DNA of 64,000 nt from Mimachlamys varia (lineage: Eukaryota; Mollusca; Bivalvia; Pectinida; Pectinidae). Location: the NCBI GenBank assembly GCA_947623455.1, contig OX392532.1, forward strand, positions 1,550,001 through 1,614,000, read 5' to 3'. The number at the start of each line of letters is the position of its first letter. The stretch's first letter is position 1. The translations under genes and the position numbers were made by a program. The notes below the pieces were generated by a model. It worked only from the letters and a program-made list of their open reading frames with translations, searched no databases and was not told where the DNA came from. Positions 46,449 through 59,300 of the stretch are shown piece after piece.

Positions 46449-47027
46449 GCATGCACACTAGGGAATAGCTTTTGTTGATGCTACTCGTAAATATATGAGG
46501 ATTTCAACAAATCACTAGGGTATTCACCGAGGGGCGAGGTGATTCAACTAAAACCATGTTTATTCACCAATTAGCGATGATACTCAACAAAAAATATTAA
46601 CATCACTAATGCTCGATAATCGTCACTAATGTCCCGATAAGAATCAACAACGGTCCGGTAAAATTCAACAAGGTTCGATTTGACCACGTGACCAAACTGA
46701 TAGAGCAGCTAGTTTACCTGTACACACGACTGGCAGTGACCAAGATCTCGCCATGGTTACGGCCACGGCCGTACGCCGGGTCGACTTACATGCATTGGAG
46801 CACACACAAACATGCCAAGTTCCTTTCACAGAGATGTTATGTTAGTGTAACAAAGTTATGAATGCTAATCCCATCATTAGGATGTTTTGATGTACCACGA
46901 AATTATATTAGATTGCTTTCTAATTCCTTTGTTGTACGTACACGTTTCGATAGTACATTGTGTACACAAGTTTTAGGTTACAAAGTTAAATCTTTTGCAG
47001 TAGCAAGTACTGCCTCAGGCAACTCAC
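46449..47027. other. No gene recognised
   Basis: Moderately GC-richer DNA with a gccacggccgtacgcc patch near 46762. No feature can be supported. Confidence 0.35.
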
Positions 47028-47155
47028 CTATTGAGCTGACGACTTCACGCCTCACTGCACACGTCTTTGACAGCCACTGTATGGCTTCCGTTGGTGTATA
47101 CTGGAGAGCGACACGACAGCCTAAGTTCCAAGTGGTATTTACTATCATTCGTTTT
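47028..47155 (-). other. Possible 128-nt coding exon of unknown product
   Basis: On the minus strand a TTGCAG acceptor is followed by an open stretch reading VNTTWNLGCRVALQYTPTEA and QWLSKTCAVRREVVSSI, then a strong GTGAGT donor (47027-47022). The composition is protein-like, and 128 nt with equal 1-nt phases at both ends is exon-like. I do not recognise the family and found no partner exon. It could equally be a relic of a mobile gene. Confidence 0.22.
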
Positions 47156-48493
47156 CTGCAACTGTACGCGTAATCTTTCCATTTAACACTGTGATTAAAA
47201 CTGTCCATGCTTTGTATGACGTATGTATACGTATAAAACATTTGTGACTATGTGGTTTGCATTAGTTTATCTGTAAATGTTCACGTAATTTTTCCATTGA
47301 AAACAGTGAACACGGTAATATTCACTGCCGATTAAATGCTTTGTATGTGTTTGTACATAAAAACATGCTTTAATATATACTGTTTTCCTTCATTATCTGT
47401 TCTTGTACAACGGACTTAGAAAGCATAATTCCCTGATTGTACATATTATTTTGAGATTTTTTTATTAAATTAACACAACATCAAACGTTCGTCTCGAACG
47501 TGCTGTTAATGCTGATTGACACGAAGCTGATTGTTACGTACGTTTGTGAGAAGTTCGCGAGATGGAGTCATTTCAATAAAAAACATGCTTATATACTTTA
47601 TCAGTATCTAGTTTTCATGCGAAATGGGCTATGATATTGGGTATAACATTAAAAAGGTGAACATGACGAACGGGATTTGATTTACTTATCAACGTATTGT
47701 AATTGTATGTACGGATGTAATATACAGCCTCTGTACGTATGTGCACAGGTTTTATTTGTGTAAATGTAGTTTTTCCCTTCCTTTTCCTTTTACGTATGTA
47801 TACCTTACTTGTACCTTAATCTTCCACTCATTTAAAAATCTTCTTCCAGGTCAGATGATTGGAAACAGAAAGAAAGGGGATGCCGAAGATACACCATCAC
47901 ACACGAAAGACGGAAAGGGACCTCTCCACGATTTCTCATTTTTACACCCTGTTGTGAGGTGAAAGCCAAACCAACAAATATTTCATAACATCGACAACCC
48001 TTTTTCAGGTCAATCAAACTTTTGTTCATCAATGTTCAAATAAAATACGGAAATGAAAGATCGTTTTGATTTGATCATACATACATATTATTGCTTCAGA
48101 ATGAGAAAATATTAAAAACTTAAAGAAGCCCTCTCAGTAATGTACAGTATTCATTCTAATTATGGTGTTATCATACATTATATTTATACGGGTAACGAAA
48201 TACACCGGAAGAAAAGAAACAAATGAACAATGGAAAGGCAAAGGGGAACAAAACAGGATTAATAGAGTGTCCTTCGAATGAAAAAACGTATAGGCTGCAT
48301 GTCATACACTAGCTACAGATTAGATTCACGTCGTCTGTTCGATTGTCAATATATTGCACTTGCCGTTTATTTTCTCATTACTCTTGATGTCATATCAATG
48401 AGCTATACAAACACTTTACTTCAATTATAGTAGTTAATAACACAAAGCATGGATTACTGAACCCGTAACACTATTATTACTAGACATCCCGAG
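47156..48493. other. No gene recognised
   Basis: AT-rich. The open frames around 47741-47962 have no domain signal. Confidence 0.4.
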
Positions 48494-48670
48494 CACAGGA
48501 ACCTGATAATTTGTTACAGCTAGTTTTGGATCTAAATTGTGGAAATTAAGAGTAATTTTATACTTTTGGGGGTTTAGATCAATTTTCGATAAAAATGACT
48601 CCTCATTGATGATTCGAAACGCCTAAGTTTAGGTCCAAAACTAGCTGTTATAAATGTTCAGGTCCCTGTA
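48494..48670. mobile_element. 177-bp MITE-like element, family 1
   Basis: cacaggaacctgataatttg with acagctagttttggatctaa at the left is mirrored by tccaaaactagctgttataa, atgttcaggtccctgta at the right, giving inverted repeats of about 38 bases. A relative is at 52266-52423. No coding capacity. Confidence 0.75.
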
Positions 48671-50572
48671 ATCCCGTCAAAGAGAAATTTCGTGGGGGGG
48701 GGGGGGGTTTATTTATTAAAAGATAGAATATATAAATACCTGTTCGCGCGAGGGTCATTAATTGAATGGAATTCGGCACAATTTCAAGGATATACATACA
48801 TGAATTCATTGTCTCCACTTGTAAAGTCAACGTTTTCCAATGAGCAAAAACAGCTTAACACACGATAGTTATAAAAAAACGTCAGTATATATATATTCCA
48901 ATGCGATTCCGGGATCTTGTTTGGGTAGACTAAAGGTTACACTTAAAGGACTACAGGTAAAGTATACACAGGGCTTGTTATTACAATATTATGTCATAAA
49001 TTGTTTAAGGAAATACAATAAATTTCAATTTAAATAAATGATACACAAAATCCTGAACGTGCAGCGTAATTAAGACAATATAATATCAATCATATTGATT
49101 AGAATAGCTTTACCAAGCAAATGGCATATCATTGATTTTAGGAATTTTGTAAAACAAATAAGTTCGTTATAATTATGTTGACAGATTTCAAAAACCAATT
49201 CATAACACAATCAATTGCTTTTAACAATAAGCCCCCCCTTCCTTCGTTATCAATGTTAACCTTGCCAGATCACGGAAAGTGTGAAGATTTAGGCTGTCAT
49301 GTAATTAAGATAATGACACCCACCTAGTCAACGTTTACCTATATACGGTTTGATAGCAGAAGGTGTGAAGATCTTGAAATAATGACCCGAGGGCCCTCAT
49401 TGTTTGACGAGAATATGTCATCACACCTGAATGATTTTTAAGTCTATGTGCTGTATATTTAACAATTCCACAAACACTTACAATTGATAGACATTAAGTA
49501 GCTAAATAAAACTTCCATATAACATTTACGTACATGCTTTCTAACTTGCTTTATTCAACATGACGTACATTATATACGTATATCATTATGACGTATATTA
49601 CACAATGCAAGATATAGAGCATATTTATATTTAGATGCTAATTAGCCTATACAAAATAACAAATAGCCTCATGACAGTACAATCAGATCAAATACGCAAT
49701 ATTTCAGAACAGGGCAATTTACTTGTATTAATTGCGTGTCTATTCCCCAAATACAATATACACACCTTCTTTAAACATTTATAATTTTTATTTATAAATT
49801 GTTTTTACCGGCACATTACACAGGAACATTCATAGCTCACTACTAGGAGACAAATTCCTTTTTTAGAAGAAGTTAAGCAATTTATATTATTTGGTATTAT
49901 ATATTTACTATTATAATATTAGAAGTCAATCGCTCTTTGCTTACAAAATGTTACGAAGATGAGGGTACTGGATCGTAACCCTTTCAAGTTTGTAAGCTAA
50001 GATGAAGTCAATCGGGCTCTTTAATTTTCCCAAGATACCATCTATGTTTATAAATTGTTCCGCATTCGAGATGCGAATTAGAGTGAGGAAAGTTAAAATT
50101 AGATGAGTCAATATGACACATTTACCCCGCTGAAAACCAGACAAGTACTTTTTTGCGGCGAGTGTGTATGCCTATTTCCCCAAGGATGTGTAAAGGATAG
50201 AACCACTGTAATAACGCTCTATCGGAATCCTGTGTACCTGTCTAGAAATAGATTATTGTAAACAGAGGAATTAAGGGTATGGCTAATAACATCTTTGTTT
50301 TCATGATAAACACTCGACATAACCTTTAAAAATCATACACATTTATAAAAAAAACATACAATGCATGTAACACAAGACGTTGAGATCATTACCAACTTAA
50401 ATTTAAAAGAATTTAATTAATTACCCAGTCTCTCTCTTTTTAGATTTGATTATCATTCGTATTGCATTAGGTTATAATTATTTTATATCCTGGTAATGTT
50501 TCATATATCGGTACGTTTCTCCCGCTTTCTCGCTAATGAACAACGGAATGAGATGAGATTATCAAGTCTACA
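48671..50572. other. No gene recognised; G run at 48692-48707
   Basis: AT-rich DNA with one poly-G tract just after the MITE and scattered microsatellites. Short frames only. Confidence 0.4.
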
Positions 50573-50676
50573 GGGACAAGTTACAATAGTAATATATGTA
50601 TAAAACAAAGGGTTCGATGTTTATATCGACCCACATACATTGCATGTATACATATATCACTATTTTAACGTGTCCC
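50573..50676. mobile_element. 104-bp MITE-like element, family 2
   Basis: gggacaagttacaatagtaa at the left pairs with ttttaacgtgtccc at the right, with an inner inverted pair (gttcgatgt, atatcgac). Same family as 52478-52664. Confidence 0.7.
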
Positions 50677-50988
50677 CTAAGTCTGTGCCGTAACTAACAA
50701 ATCATTGTCTACGTACAGATATCGTCTCCGTGTCAGAATCTTGACAGTGAAATTTTGAGGCGACAAAGCATGCATAATTGCATTTGTCCGTTTAGTCATT
50801 TCGTCACCAAAAAGTTCATGTGTAATAATGTGACGAAATGGCTTGCTGCAAGATTACAGGTCATTGGAAAATTAAGTAAAGAGGCGACAGAGGTTATATG
50901 AACGTGACCTCTTATGGGATGTTGTCAGATCCTTGTAAAACGGAGTGAGAACACGGATCTGTATTTTAATCAGATTGCATACAACATG

Positions 50989-51300
50989 TATACACATACG
51001 TCTACGATGTAGATATCGTCTCTGGTTAGAGCGACAGACATCACTTATAGCGCTACCCGAGGTCAGTACCCAGCAGGAAGCCAATTAGACTAATCCTGTT
51101 ATGTAATAAGATGAACAGGTGATGAGGTTTTCGCATGAGTGGCTACACGACGTCTTCACAGGTATACACATACGTCTACGATATAGATATTGTCTCTTGG
51201 TAGAGTTACTGACATCACTTACAGCGTCACCCGTGGTCAGTTCCCAGCAGGAAGCCAATTAGACTAATCCTGTTATGTCATAAGATGGACAGGTGATGAT
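50989..51300 (+). repeat. Tandem duplication, 174-bp offset
   Basis: tatacacatacgtctacgat at 50989 recurs at 51163 and both continue through cccagcaggaagccaattag, actaatcctgttatgt and aagatg.acaggtgatga. Divergence is roughly ten percent. Confidence 0.85.
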
Positions 51301-52265
51301 GTAACTCCAATATGGTTTCATTTATCGTTTCAATTTCCCTCCATGTGCACATCTTTAAATAAATTCTTACAAAACACACATTTGATTTTATTCTTTTCCA
51401 TCATCTTAATTGGCAAAATTACATGTAGTTTTGGAATGGAATGTTTTACATGTGTACAGAGATGCATACAAGTATTTGCACATACATGTAATGGTATATT
51501 TAATGTCGACCACATTTTTTAGTCAATGTATAATATTGTTGTAATAACATTAAAAAGGACAACAGGTAGATCTATTTGAAATTAACTTAAAAGTTGAATC
51601 GATGAAAGTATTGTCAGAAAAAATGTCATGAACACGTATATGAACTGCACAGTATGATTATCTGGTCACATCGAGTACAAAAATTACAATGTCATATGTA
51701 AATTTCCGTATGGAATTTTATACAAAATAACAGAGAAAGTTTATCTGATTACATTCATTCGTATCATAGTAATAAACGTGATCTTTTTGAAGTAGCGTGT
51801 ATCATTTCTAATGCATGTTACATTATTGTTGGACAATAACTCCTTCGCAAATGGACGTCGGTGAAAATTCCAAACTCAACATATGCGATACATTGTAAAA
51901 TAAAATGATATTCATCCTCCAGTTCGTTAGATCTATATAAATATCAACATCTATATAGCAGTTACAATTTCATTTACTAAGCTCTGGTTATCCCTTGCTT
52001 AGTCTATCTCAAGAGCTAGACAATATGGCTGTGATCACGCCTGAATCCCATTAGGATTTCATATCCCGGCGAGATTTTGCCTTCTCGCAGAAATCCCAGT
52101 ATTAATCATATTTGAATCCTACTGAGAGTTCATATCTCTCTGGGATATGATCATACCGGTGAGCTTTTACCCTCTCACTGGACTGGAAAATGGACTTGAC
52201 AATGAAACTGATGTACAGGATCGGATTTAGTCTGAATGTCCTCTGGCCCCCACACCAAATCTGGA
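51301..52265. other. No gene recognised
   Basis: AT-rich. Around 52030-52200 there are loosely repeated words (tgaatccca, ggatttcatatc, tctcgcagaaat) like those near 61440-61720, a degenerate simple repeat. Confidence 0.4.
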
Positions 52266-52423
52266 TCACAGGGAGCTGAGAATTTGTTACAGCTATATAA
52301 TAGCCTTCATGACCACCGAGGGAGGCATTTTTATCGAATATTGATCTAAAATTCATCAAAAGTGTAAAATTACTTTAACTTTAGGTAAAAAACTAACTGT
52401 AACAAGTGCTCGTGTTCCTGTGA
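52266..52423. mobile_element. 158-bp MITE-like element, family 1, diverged
   Basis: tcacagggagctgagaattt with ttgttacagctat at the left and actgtaacaagtgctcgtgt, tcctgtga at the right. Shares ends with 48494-48670. Confidence 0.65.
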
Positions 52424-52477
52424 TCTAACTGGGTGGTTCAACACCATACATCTATCTGTCAAAATGTCCAAATCACT

Positions 52478-52664
52478 GGGACACGTTACAGTAGTAAAAT
52501 GCATAAAAATGTATGGGCTCGATATATACATAATACATGGACACGTTATGTATAATAGTTATGTATGTTTAAAATGTATGGGGGTCAATATAAAAATACC
52601 AGTTTAATATGTTATATCGATCCCCCATACATTTTATACATACATTACTATTGTAACGTGTCCC
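52478..52664. mobile_element. 187-bp MITE-like element, family 2
   Basis: gggacacgttacagtagtaa at the left and ttactattgtaacgtgtccc at the right form terminal inverted repeats. The interior contains a second inverted pair around aatgtatgggggtc and gatcccccatacatt. Confidence 0.75.
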
Positions 52665-53130
52665 TATGGGCTAGATCAGACTTTAAAACTTGGATAATAA
52701 TGGAGTTTTGCCAAAGCTCGATTCAAATTATTGCTAAAATACAAAGAAACTGATGTTGATATTTTCTCTAATGAGAAAAATTAAGATATAGATCCAAATA
52801 ATATTACCAATCAAACCAGTAGATAAAACACAATGTATTACAATTAAGCATCAGATTCAATTTACACAGAGCTGCGAAATACATATCCAAATTAATGAAC
52901 TTTTTTTTCATTTTATTTTCAAGATTATGACGATAACTGATTAACAGGGACGTATAGGCCTATGTCCCTGCTGATTAATATGCATTTTTCTTAAAAAAAA
53001 AATAACTGCATATTAATTGCGTTGCATCAACCATGGTAATGACCATTATGCCTACACATATTCACATCGGCCTACCTGTCGACCCTTTAGGAATTTCCGA
53101 CAATTTGCCGTTTTTATTGCATTTTTTTAT
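52665..53130. other. No gene recognised
   Basis: AT-rich; short inverted pair agggacgtataggcctatgtccct near 52948-52972 (kept short here: agggac...gtccct). No coding signal. Confidence 0.35.
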
Positions 53131-53136
53131 TTTAAA

Positions 53137-53145
53137 TTTCCCGCC
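53137..53145 (+). promoter_or_regulatory. E2F-like site upstream of a candidate exon
   Basis: TTTCCCGCC, a consensus E2F half, lies about 220 bases upstream of the ATG at 53363. It is a single short motif, so it could be chance. Confidence 0.25.
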
Positions 53146-53362
53146 ATAATCCGCCTTTGTTTACTTCAGTTGTCCCCCGTTTGAAACTCTCTATCGTTTA
53201 CGGTAAAAATATCATAAGCTTCCTGTTTATATTTCAAACCACGTTTTCCGTGTCGTTGTGTTTTGTCTTTACTTTCTGTCAAGGATTAATACTCCTACAA
53301 GATGTTAAGACCATAGAAAAGGAAGAAAACATCGTAAAATACGCTACGGAATATCAAATAAC

Positions 53363-56300
53363 ATGGGGAAAATGTATTCAGATGGCTGTGCTGTTCCGAT
53401 AAGGAAATTTTGCTGTGCCGTCAAAATGGACGTGCTCGTGTCGGAAAAGACTCCGTGGATTATAATGGCAAGAGCCAATAATTATCCATTGGACCCTACT
53501 GATATCTCGTCTGTCAATTCACAGAACTGTGTATCCATGCAGAACTTCTTTCCGACACCGGAATATCAAGGTAAGAAATAATGATTGTTGTCTTGATCAC
53601 ATTGACAACATAAAATATTTTATCAGGTTGGGCACAACGGCGCATATGGGAAATAGTCATGCATCTGGGTAACAGTTACTCATTTCAGTAACAATTTTGT
53701 TACTCATGGGTAATAATGTGAAATAAAAACACAAAGCCGTTTTAAACACTTGGAGTAAAAAAGGGCGATATTATTTTCACATAATCGAATAAACAATACA
53801 AAAAGGTGCATTAGTGCACAAAGAATATAATATGTTGTCTAACCTTGTATTCGCTCAGTATTCGCTCAGTTGACATCGTTGTAAGCTTCATTTAGCTTGT
53901 AGAGATGTATCAATGTTGTTATTTCACTAAATAATGGTGTACACCGACGCGTACTATTTGACTTCCGGTTGCTTTAAATCGCACTATGTACAGTTAATGA
54001 GTTATTTCCTTAATTGTGACAACTTGTTATTACAAGTTAACGTATGTATATACACATTGTTGATCAATATTTAAAATGATGTCTCAGTTCGACTATTTAC
54101 ACAATCCATTTTTTTAAAAGAAGAAACATCCTTTCCTCCTTAGGCTGGTTGAACAGCAGCTTGATAGACAGGCAGGAAACGACTTTATATATAATTAAGG
54201 TATATTTGTGAGACACAGGGATTCAGTTCTTTCCTGTTTGAAACACTATTCCTTAAGAACTCAGGAAGTCGTTGATTTTTTGTTTTGTTTAGTTTAGTTG
54301 AATGTTGGCCTGAATTTAGCTGGATGGTGGTTCCAGTGTTTGTTGATCCTTGATTTGAAGGTGTTTATTGACGGAGCACTTATTACTTCTTCTGGTAGAG
54401 AGTTCCATGTGTTAATTACTCTATTGCTGAAGTAGTTTCCAGTTTTGTTAAGTCTGAATGGTCTTTTATATAGTTTTCTGGAGTGCCCCCTGGTTGTGGT
54501 TTGACCTGTTTCCTGGAATAGCAAGCCAGTTTCCAAAATATCCAAGTTGTTGAGGATTTTGTATGTTTGTATGATGTCCGCCCGCTCTCGTCGATATTCG
54601 AGTGTTGGTAAGCCTAGTTTCTTGAGCCTGTCATGATAGGAGAGATTTTTTAAACTAGGTATTCTCTTTGTTGCTCGTCTTTGGATGTTTTCTATGATGA
54701 TTTTGTCTTTGATTAAGGCTGGCGATGTTACTGGTGTTGCATATTCAACAGTTGGACGGATTAGAGTTTTGTAGAGTGCCAGGAACATGCTAGGGCTCAT
54801 GTATGAGAATGTCCTGAACATTACTCCAATAATCTTGCTTGCCTTAGAGCTGGCTGCATTTGCATGAATGGAGAACTGGAGGTTGCGGTCGATGTTCACT
54901 CCCAGGTCCTTTTCAGAATCAACTTTTTGTATCGGTGTTGTGATGTCATCTTGTTTAATTGTGTATGTCCTGTTTCCTTGAGTTTGGCCTATCTCCAGGT
55001 ACTTGCATTTTGCTGTGTTAAGCTGCATTAGCCATGTTTGAGTCCAATCGCACATACGGTTGATGTTGTTTTGTAGGTCTAGTCTATCGACTTCTGTTTT
55101 TATCTTTTTATACATCTTTGTGTCATCGGCAAACAGTTTGATGGTACAGTTTAGCAAGTCTGGCATGTCATTGACATAGATTAGAAAGAGAGTTGGCCCT
55201 AAAACACTCCCTTGGGGTATTCCACTTGTGACTGGTATGGATTCTGATGTGTCACCGTTTATTGAAACTCTCTGTACCGTGTTGTTTAGAAAAGCTTTGA
55301 TCCATCCCAGTATTTTTCCGCTTATCCCATACTGATCTAATTTGTGTATAAGAAATTTGTGGGACACTTTGTCGAATGCCTTGCTGAAATCTAGGTATAT
55401 GACATCTACATTTTCACCCGAGTCTTGACAGCTAAACCAGTTTTCCATACACTCGAGTAATTGAGTGACGCATGATTTACATGTTCTGAATCCGTGTTGG
55501 TGAGGCGTAAGAAGGTTGTGCATGTCCATGTATGCTATTATTTCATCTCTTATAATTCGCTGCATAATTTTGGATGGGACGGATGTTAGGCTGATTGGTC
55601 TGTAATTGCTAGGGTCCTTTTTAGAGCCTTTTTTGTGGATAGGAGTGACTATGGCCTCTTTCCAAGGTAATGGTAATTTGCTGCTTTCTAGTGACTTTTT
55701 AAAGATGATTCTGAAGGGTACTTTAATTTCTTCTGCCGTTTCAAAGATGAATTTAGGATGTAAACTGTCTGGACCAGGGGACTTGTTTGGATTTGTTCTT
55801 TTGATGGCATTTAGTACATTTTCTTCAGAGATGTTAATGTTTACTATAGGTTCTTGTTGGTGTCTTCGTGGGAAGGGAGGTGTCTCTGCATCTTCGTCTT
55901 TGACAAACACACTCGCAAAATATTTATTTAGGGTGTCTGCTGACTCTTTGTTGGTTTTTGTGTATTCCCCATTTGATTTGCTGATTTCTCCTATGGTTGA
56001 GTGTACTCTCGACTTTAATCTAACGTGGGTCCAGAATAGCTTGGGGTTTGTTTTTATTTTTTCGGCCAGGTCCTTCTCGTAGTTGTATTTTGAGATCCTG
56101 GTTCGACTTGATGCTAAGTTTCTTGCAGTTTGATATCTTTTAAAATTTTGTTCCGTTTTGCAGTGCAGATATTTCTTCCATAGACGACTTTTTGTTTGAA
56201 TGGCGGATATTGCTTCCTTATTCAGTTCTCGATTTCGATGATTGTTGGAGTTACTTCCCTTACTCACTGGTATATATTTTTCTATAATGATTTTGAGTTG

Positions 56301-59300
56301 ATCAGTAAGGTAGTTCCACGCAACATCTACATCTTGAATTGAGTCCAGATGGTTACAGTCTATGTCAGTAATACTTTTCTTGATTTCTTCGTATTGGCCT
56401 TTAAAGAAGTTTCGTTGGGTAGGTTTTTTGTTCTCTTGAATTGTTTCACTATAGCATATCAGTTTAAAACTTAGGGTAATGTGATCGCTCTTCCCTAGTC
56501 CTGATCCGTAGGTTATGTCTTGAACCATTTCTTCATCATTTGTAAAGATAAGGTCTAGAATAGATGGAGTCTGATTTTCCCGGTACCTAGTAGGGCAGGT
56601 GACATGTTGACTTAGTGACTTGTCCCGAATTGTTTCTAAGAATTTGGTTGAAGGGTGATTTGGACCTGCTAATGACATCTGTCTTTCCCAGTCTATTTCT
56701 TTGTAGTTGAAGTCCCCTACCAGTAGTACATGCGAGGTGTGGGTATTTTCCAGGATGTCTATTAGGTTGTTTAGGTTGTTGTTATTATTGTTTGTACTAT
56801 TAGGGCTTCTATATACACAGCATACCAGGAGTTTGTCGTTTCCACTGAGTTTGATAATACTTGACGAGTATTCTTGGAATGGTGTTGGCAGTTCTTTTAT
56901 TTCTGCATTGATGGTATTCTTGATGTAAATGGCTACACCTCTATGTCTCTCTTTAGAAATGTTTGCTGTATAGTTGGTGATTTGATAGGAATCTTCGTCT
57001 AGTGGAAGGTTGGTATATTTTGGGAAAATTTCTGTAAGGCATATGATGTCTGGGCTGTCCTTGTGTATTTTGTCCATTAATTCTAGCCTTTTGTCTGAAG
57101 ATAATACGTCAACATTTGAATAAAAGATTTTCAGGTACTTGGTGGTGTCCTTGAAAGAGCAATCTTGGTTTAAGGTAGTGTTAGAATTATTAAAATTGAT
57201 AAAACCTAGATCCTATGATCCTTCCACTTCTGGTACAGTTGAGTGATCTATTGATGAACTTTCGAGCAGTCGGGAATCAGAGTATATAACTGTTGATTCT
57301 TCATTGGTGTTGTCATCCGTAAAGGTGTTATAGTGATACACACTTAGATCTTGGGTTTCAGATGATCCTTCACGTGCTATTGGGCTAGGTGGCAGTCTCA
57401 TTTCCCTTTGTGTGGCCCATGTGTTCTGTTTCTTTTTGATATGTTGAGCGGATTTCTGGGTAATATCCGGTATTTTGATACTGGATGTCTCGAGACTTTT
57501 TTGAGGTTTTGCAACAGTAGGTATGAGAGGTGCCGAGTCGGAGCATTCCCCATACATCGGTTTACCACTCATCCTATGTTGGTTTGATCCCATTAGCTGG
57601 GATTTAGTAGTCCTGGTTGACACTGTGGTAGGGCCATTTCCCTCCGATAGCACAATTCTTTTTTCTTTTCTTTCCTTTCTTTGTTCTTCGGTTAGATCCT
57701 TAGTCAATATGATCTGTTTTAACTCGGCTGGGACTAGGTCTTTTATATGTCGGGCTCTCTCTAGCATGAGTTTTCTCTGTTTTTTATTTCCGAGGACAGC
57801 TACTAGTGGTCTGTTTAGGCCTAGTTTCTTTTTTCCCATCCTGAACTGCGTTATAATTTCCAGGTCTTTGATTTCCATTGCATTAGAGATTATGCTGATT
57901 GTCCTTCCATCGTTGTGTTTGTTTTGGAGTGGTTCTTGACTTTTTTGTTCTGGTACGTTGAACAATATTATATTGTTACTCTTGTTTTTCCTATCCTCTA
58001 GTTCCTTGTGTCTGGCATCTACCATGTTGTTGATGTTTGATGTTATGGTTGATTCGATGTCAAATTTGGCTTTTGATATTTCTCTACACACTTGTTGGGG
58101 AGTTTCATCTTCTAATTTAGTGACTCTGGCTTCTATGTTACTCATACGCTTTTCGTTGGTAGTCATTAACTTCCTCATAGAGTCGTCTATGTTTTGAAGT
58201 GTTGGTTGTATTTTTGTACATGACTTACAGTGGTATGATGTTCCGATAGAGTTGTTCCCTGCTAGGTGAATGTAAACTTCCTGTGGTATTCCTGTACATT
58301 TCTGGCAGAATTTAAGTCCACAGCAGTCACACTCTAGGTAGTTTAATGTTTCACTCCTAAGGTATTGGTCACATTTTCCGCAGTATATTGATCCTGAGTA
58401 GTCTCTCCTTCTCTTGTTTATGTTTGCTGTTATGTTGTCATACTCTTCTTCGCTGCAGCTATCCATCCTATTGTGTAATAAATACAAATGTTATTAGTGA
58501 CAATGTTTTTAAGAAGATTATTCCTCTTTATCCATTTATTTTTTTGCTGTTTTTAAATACAGTGATTCTTAACTAGCACGAGCATTATCCTTCTTAGCCA
58601 GTGTTTGGCGAGTAGTTCTCCAGGGTGGACACCGTCTCTTAATAAATTGTAGGAGATTTTTCTTGACACATTGTGTTTGTTGTGTTTACGCGATGTGCAC
58701 ATATCCTCTGGGAACTTTGGAGCAGGAATTCCTAGGGTACCATTTAGGATCCTGATGGAGTCATTCAGTTGATCAATTGTTACCTCTAGTGTTTTTGTGT
58801 TTTGTTTGAAGATTTCACTTGTGTTGTGACCCTTTGTTCGATTCCAAATTTCAATCGAGTAATAGGGGCACTCCAGAATTACTATTTTGAGACTATTCCC
58901 ATATCGAACACTGATTGGTATTAATCTCTCGTATTGCTCGCAACCGGACACCGGCTGTACACTTGTACAGGGGGCCAAGACATCTAGAACTACTAAAAGA
59001 TCAATAATTCATGTCAAGCTAAGGGTATATATTATTAAACTCCACGGATTTACATTATGCTGTCTAATAATATGTTTGTGATAATGCCAAACATGTCAAC
59101 AGTTCGAGGTTGAGTTAAATCCCATCTGATCAAATCTGAATTTTAATGATTTTTCAAACTAGGACTCGATTCCGTTAGAGTTTGGATTCAAGATTTTATG
59201 TGATATGATGACATAAGTCAAGTAATTATATAGATTAATATTAAAGTATTAGCGGCGTACACCGGTATTCACGAGGGAAAATGTATTTGATCAGTTTACA

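Larger units (their letters stand above)
54110..58490 (-). mobile_element. CR1-like non-LTR retrotransposon, nearly complete
   Basis: On the minus strand it has ORF1 with a PHD-type finger, one in-frame TAG, then the endonuclease/reverse transcriptase ORF2, and about 180 bases of 3' untranslated sequence ending near 54110-54120. PHD fingers in ORF1 are an established feature of CR1-like LINEs. Both open frames are intact apart from the TAG, so the copy is young. No target-site duplication was found, which is usual for CR1. The 5' end is uncertain. I place it near the ORF1 start because a different relic ORF lies upstream. Confidence 0.88.

Noticed and set aside
55606..58197. Several plus-strand open frames of 70-160 codons
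   Set aside because: They are antisense shadows of the CR1-like ORF1 and ORF2.
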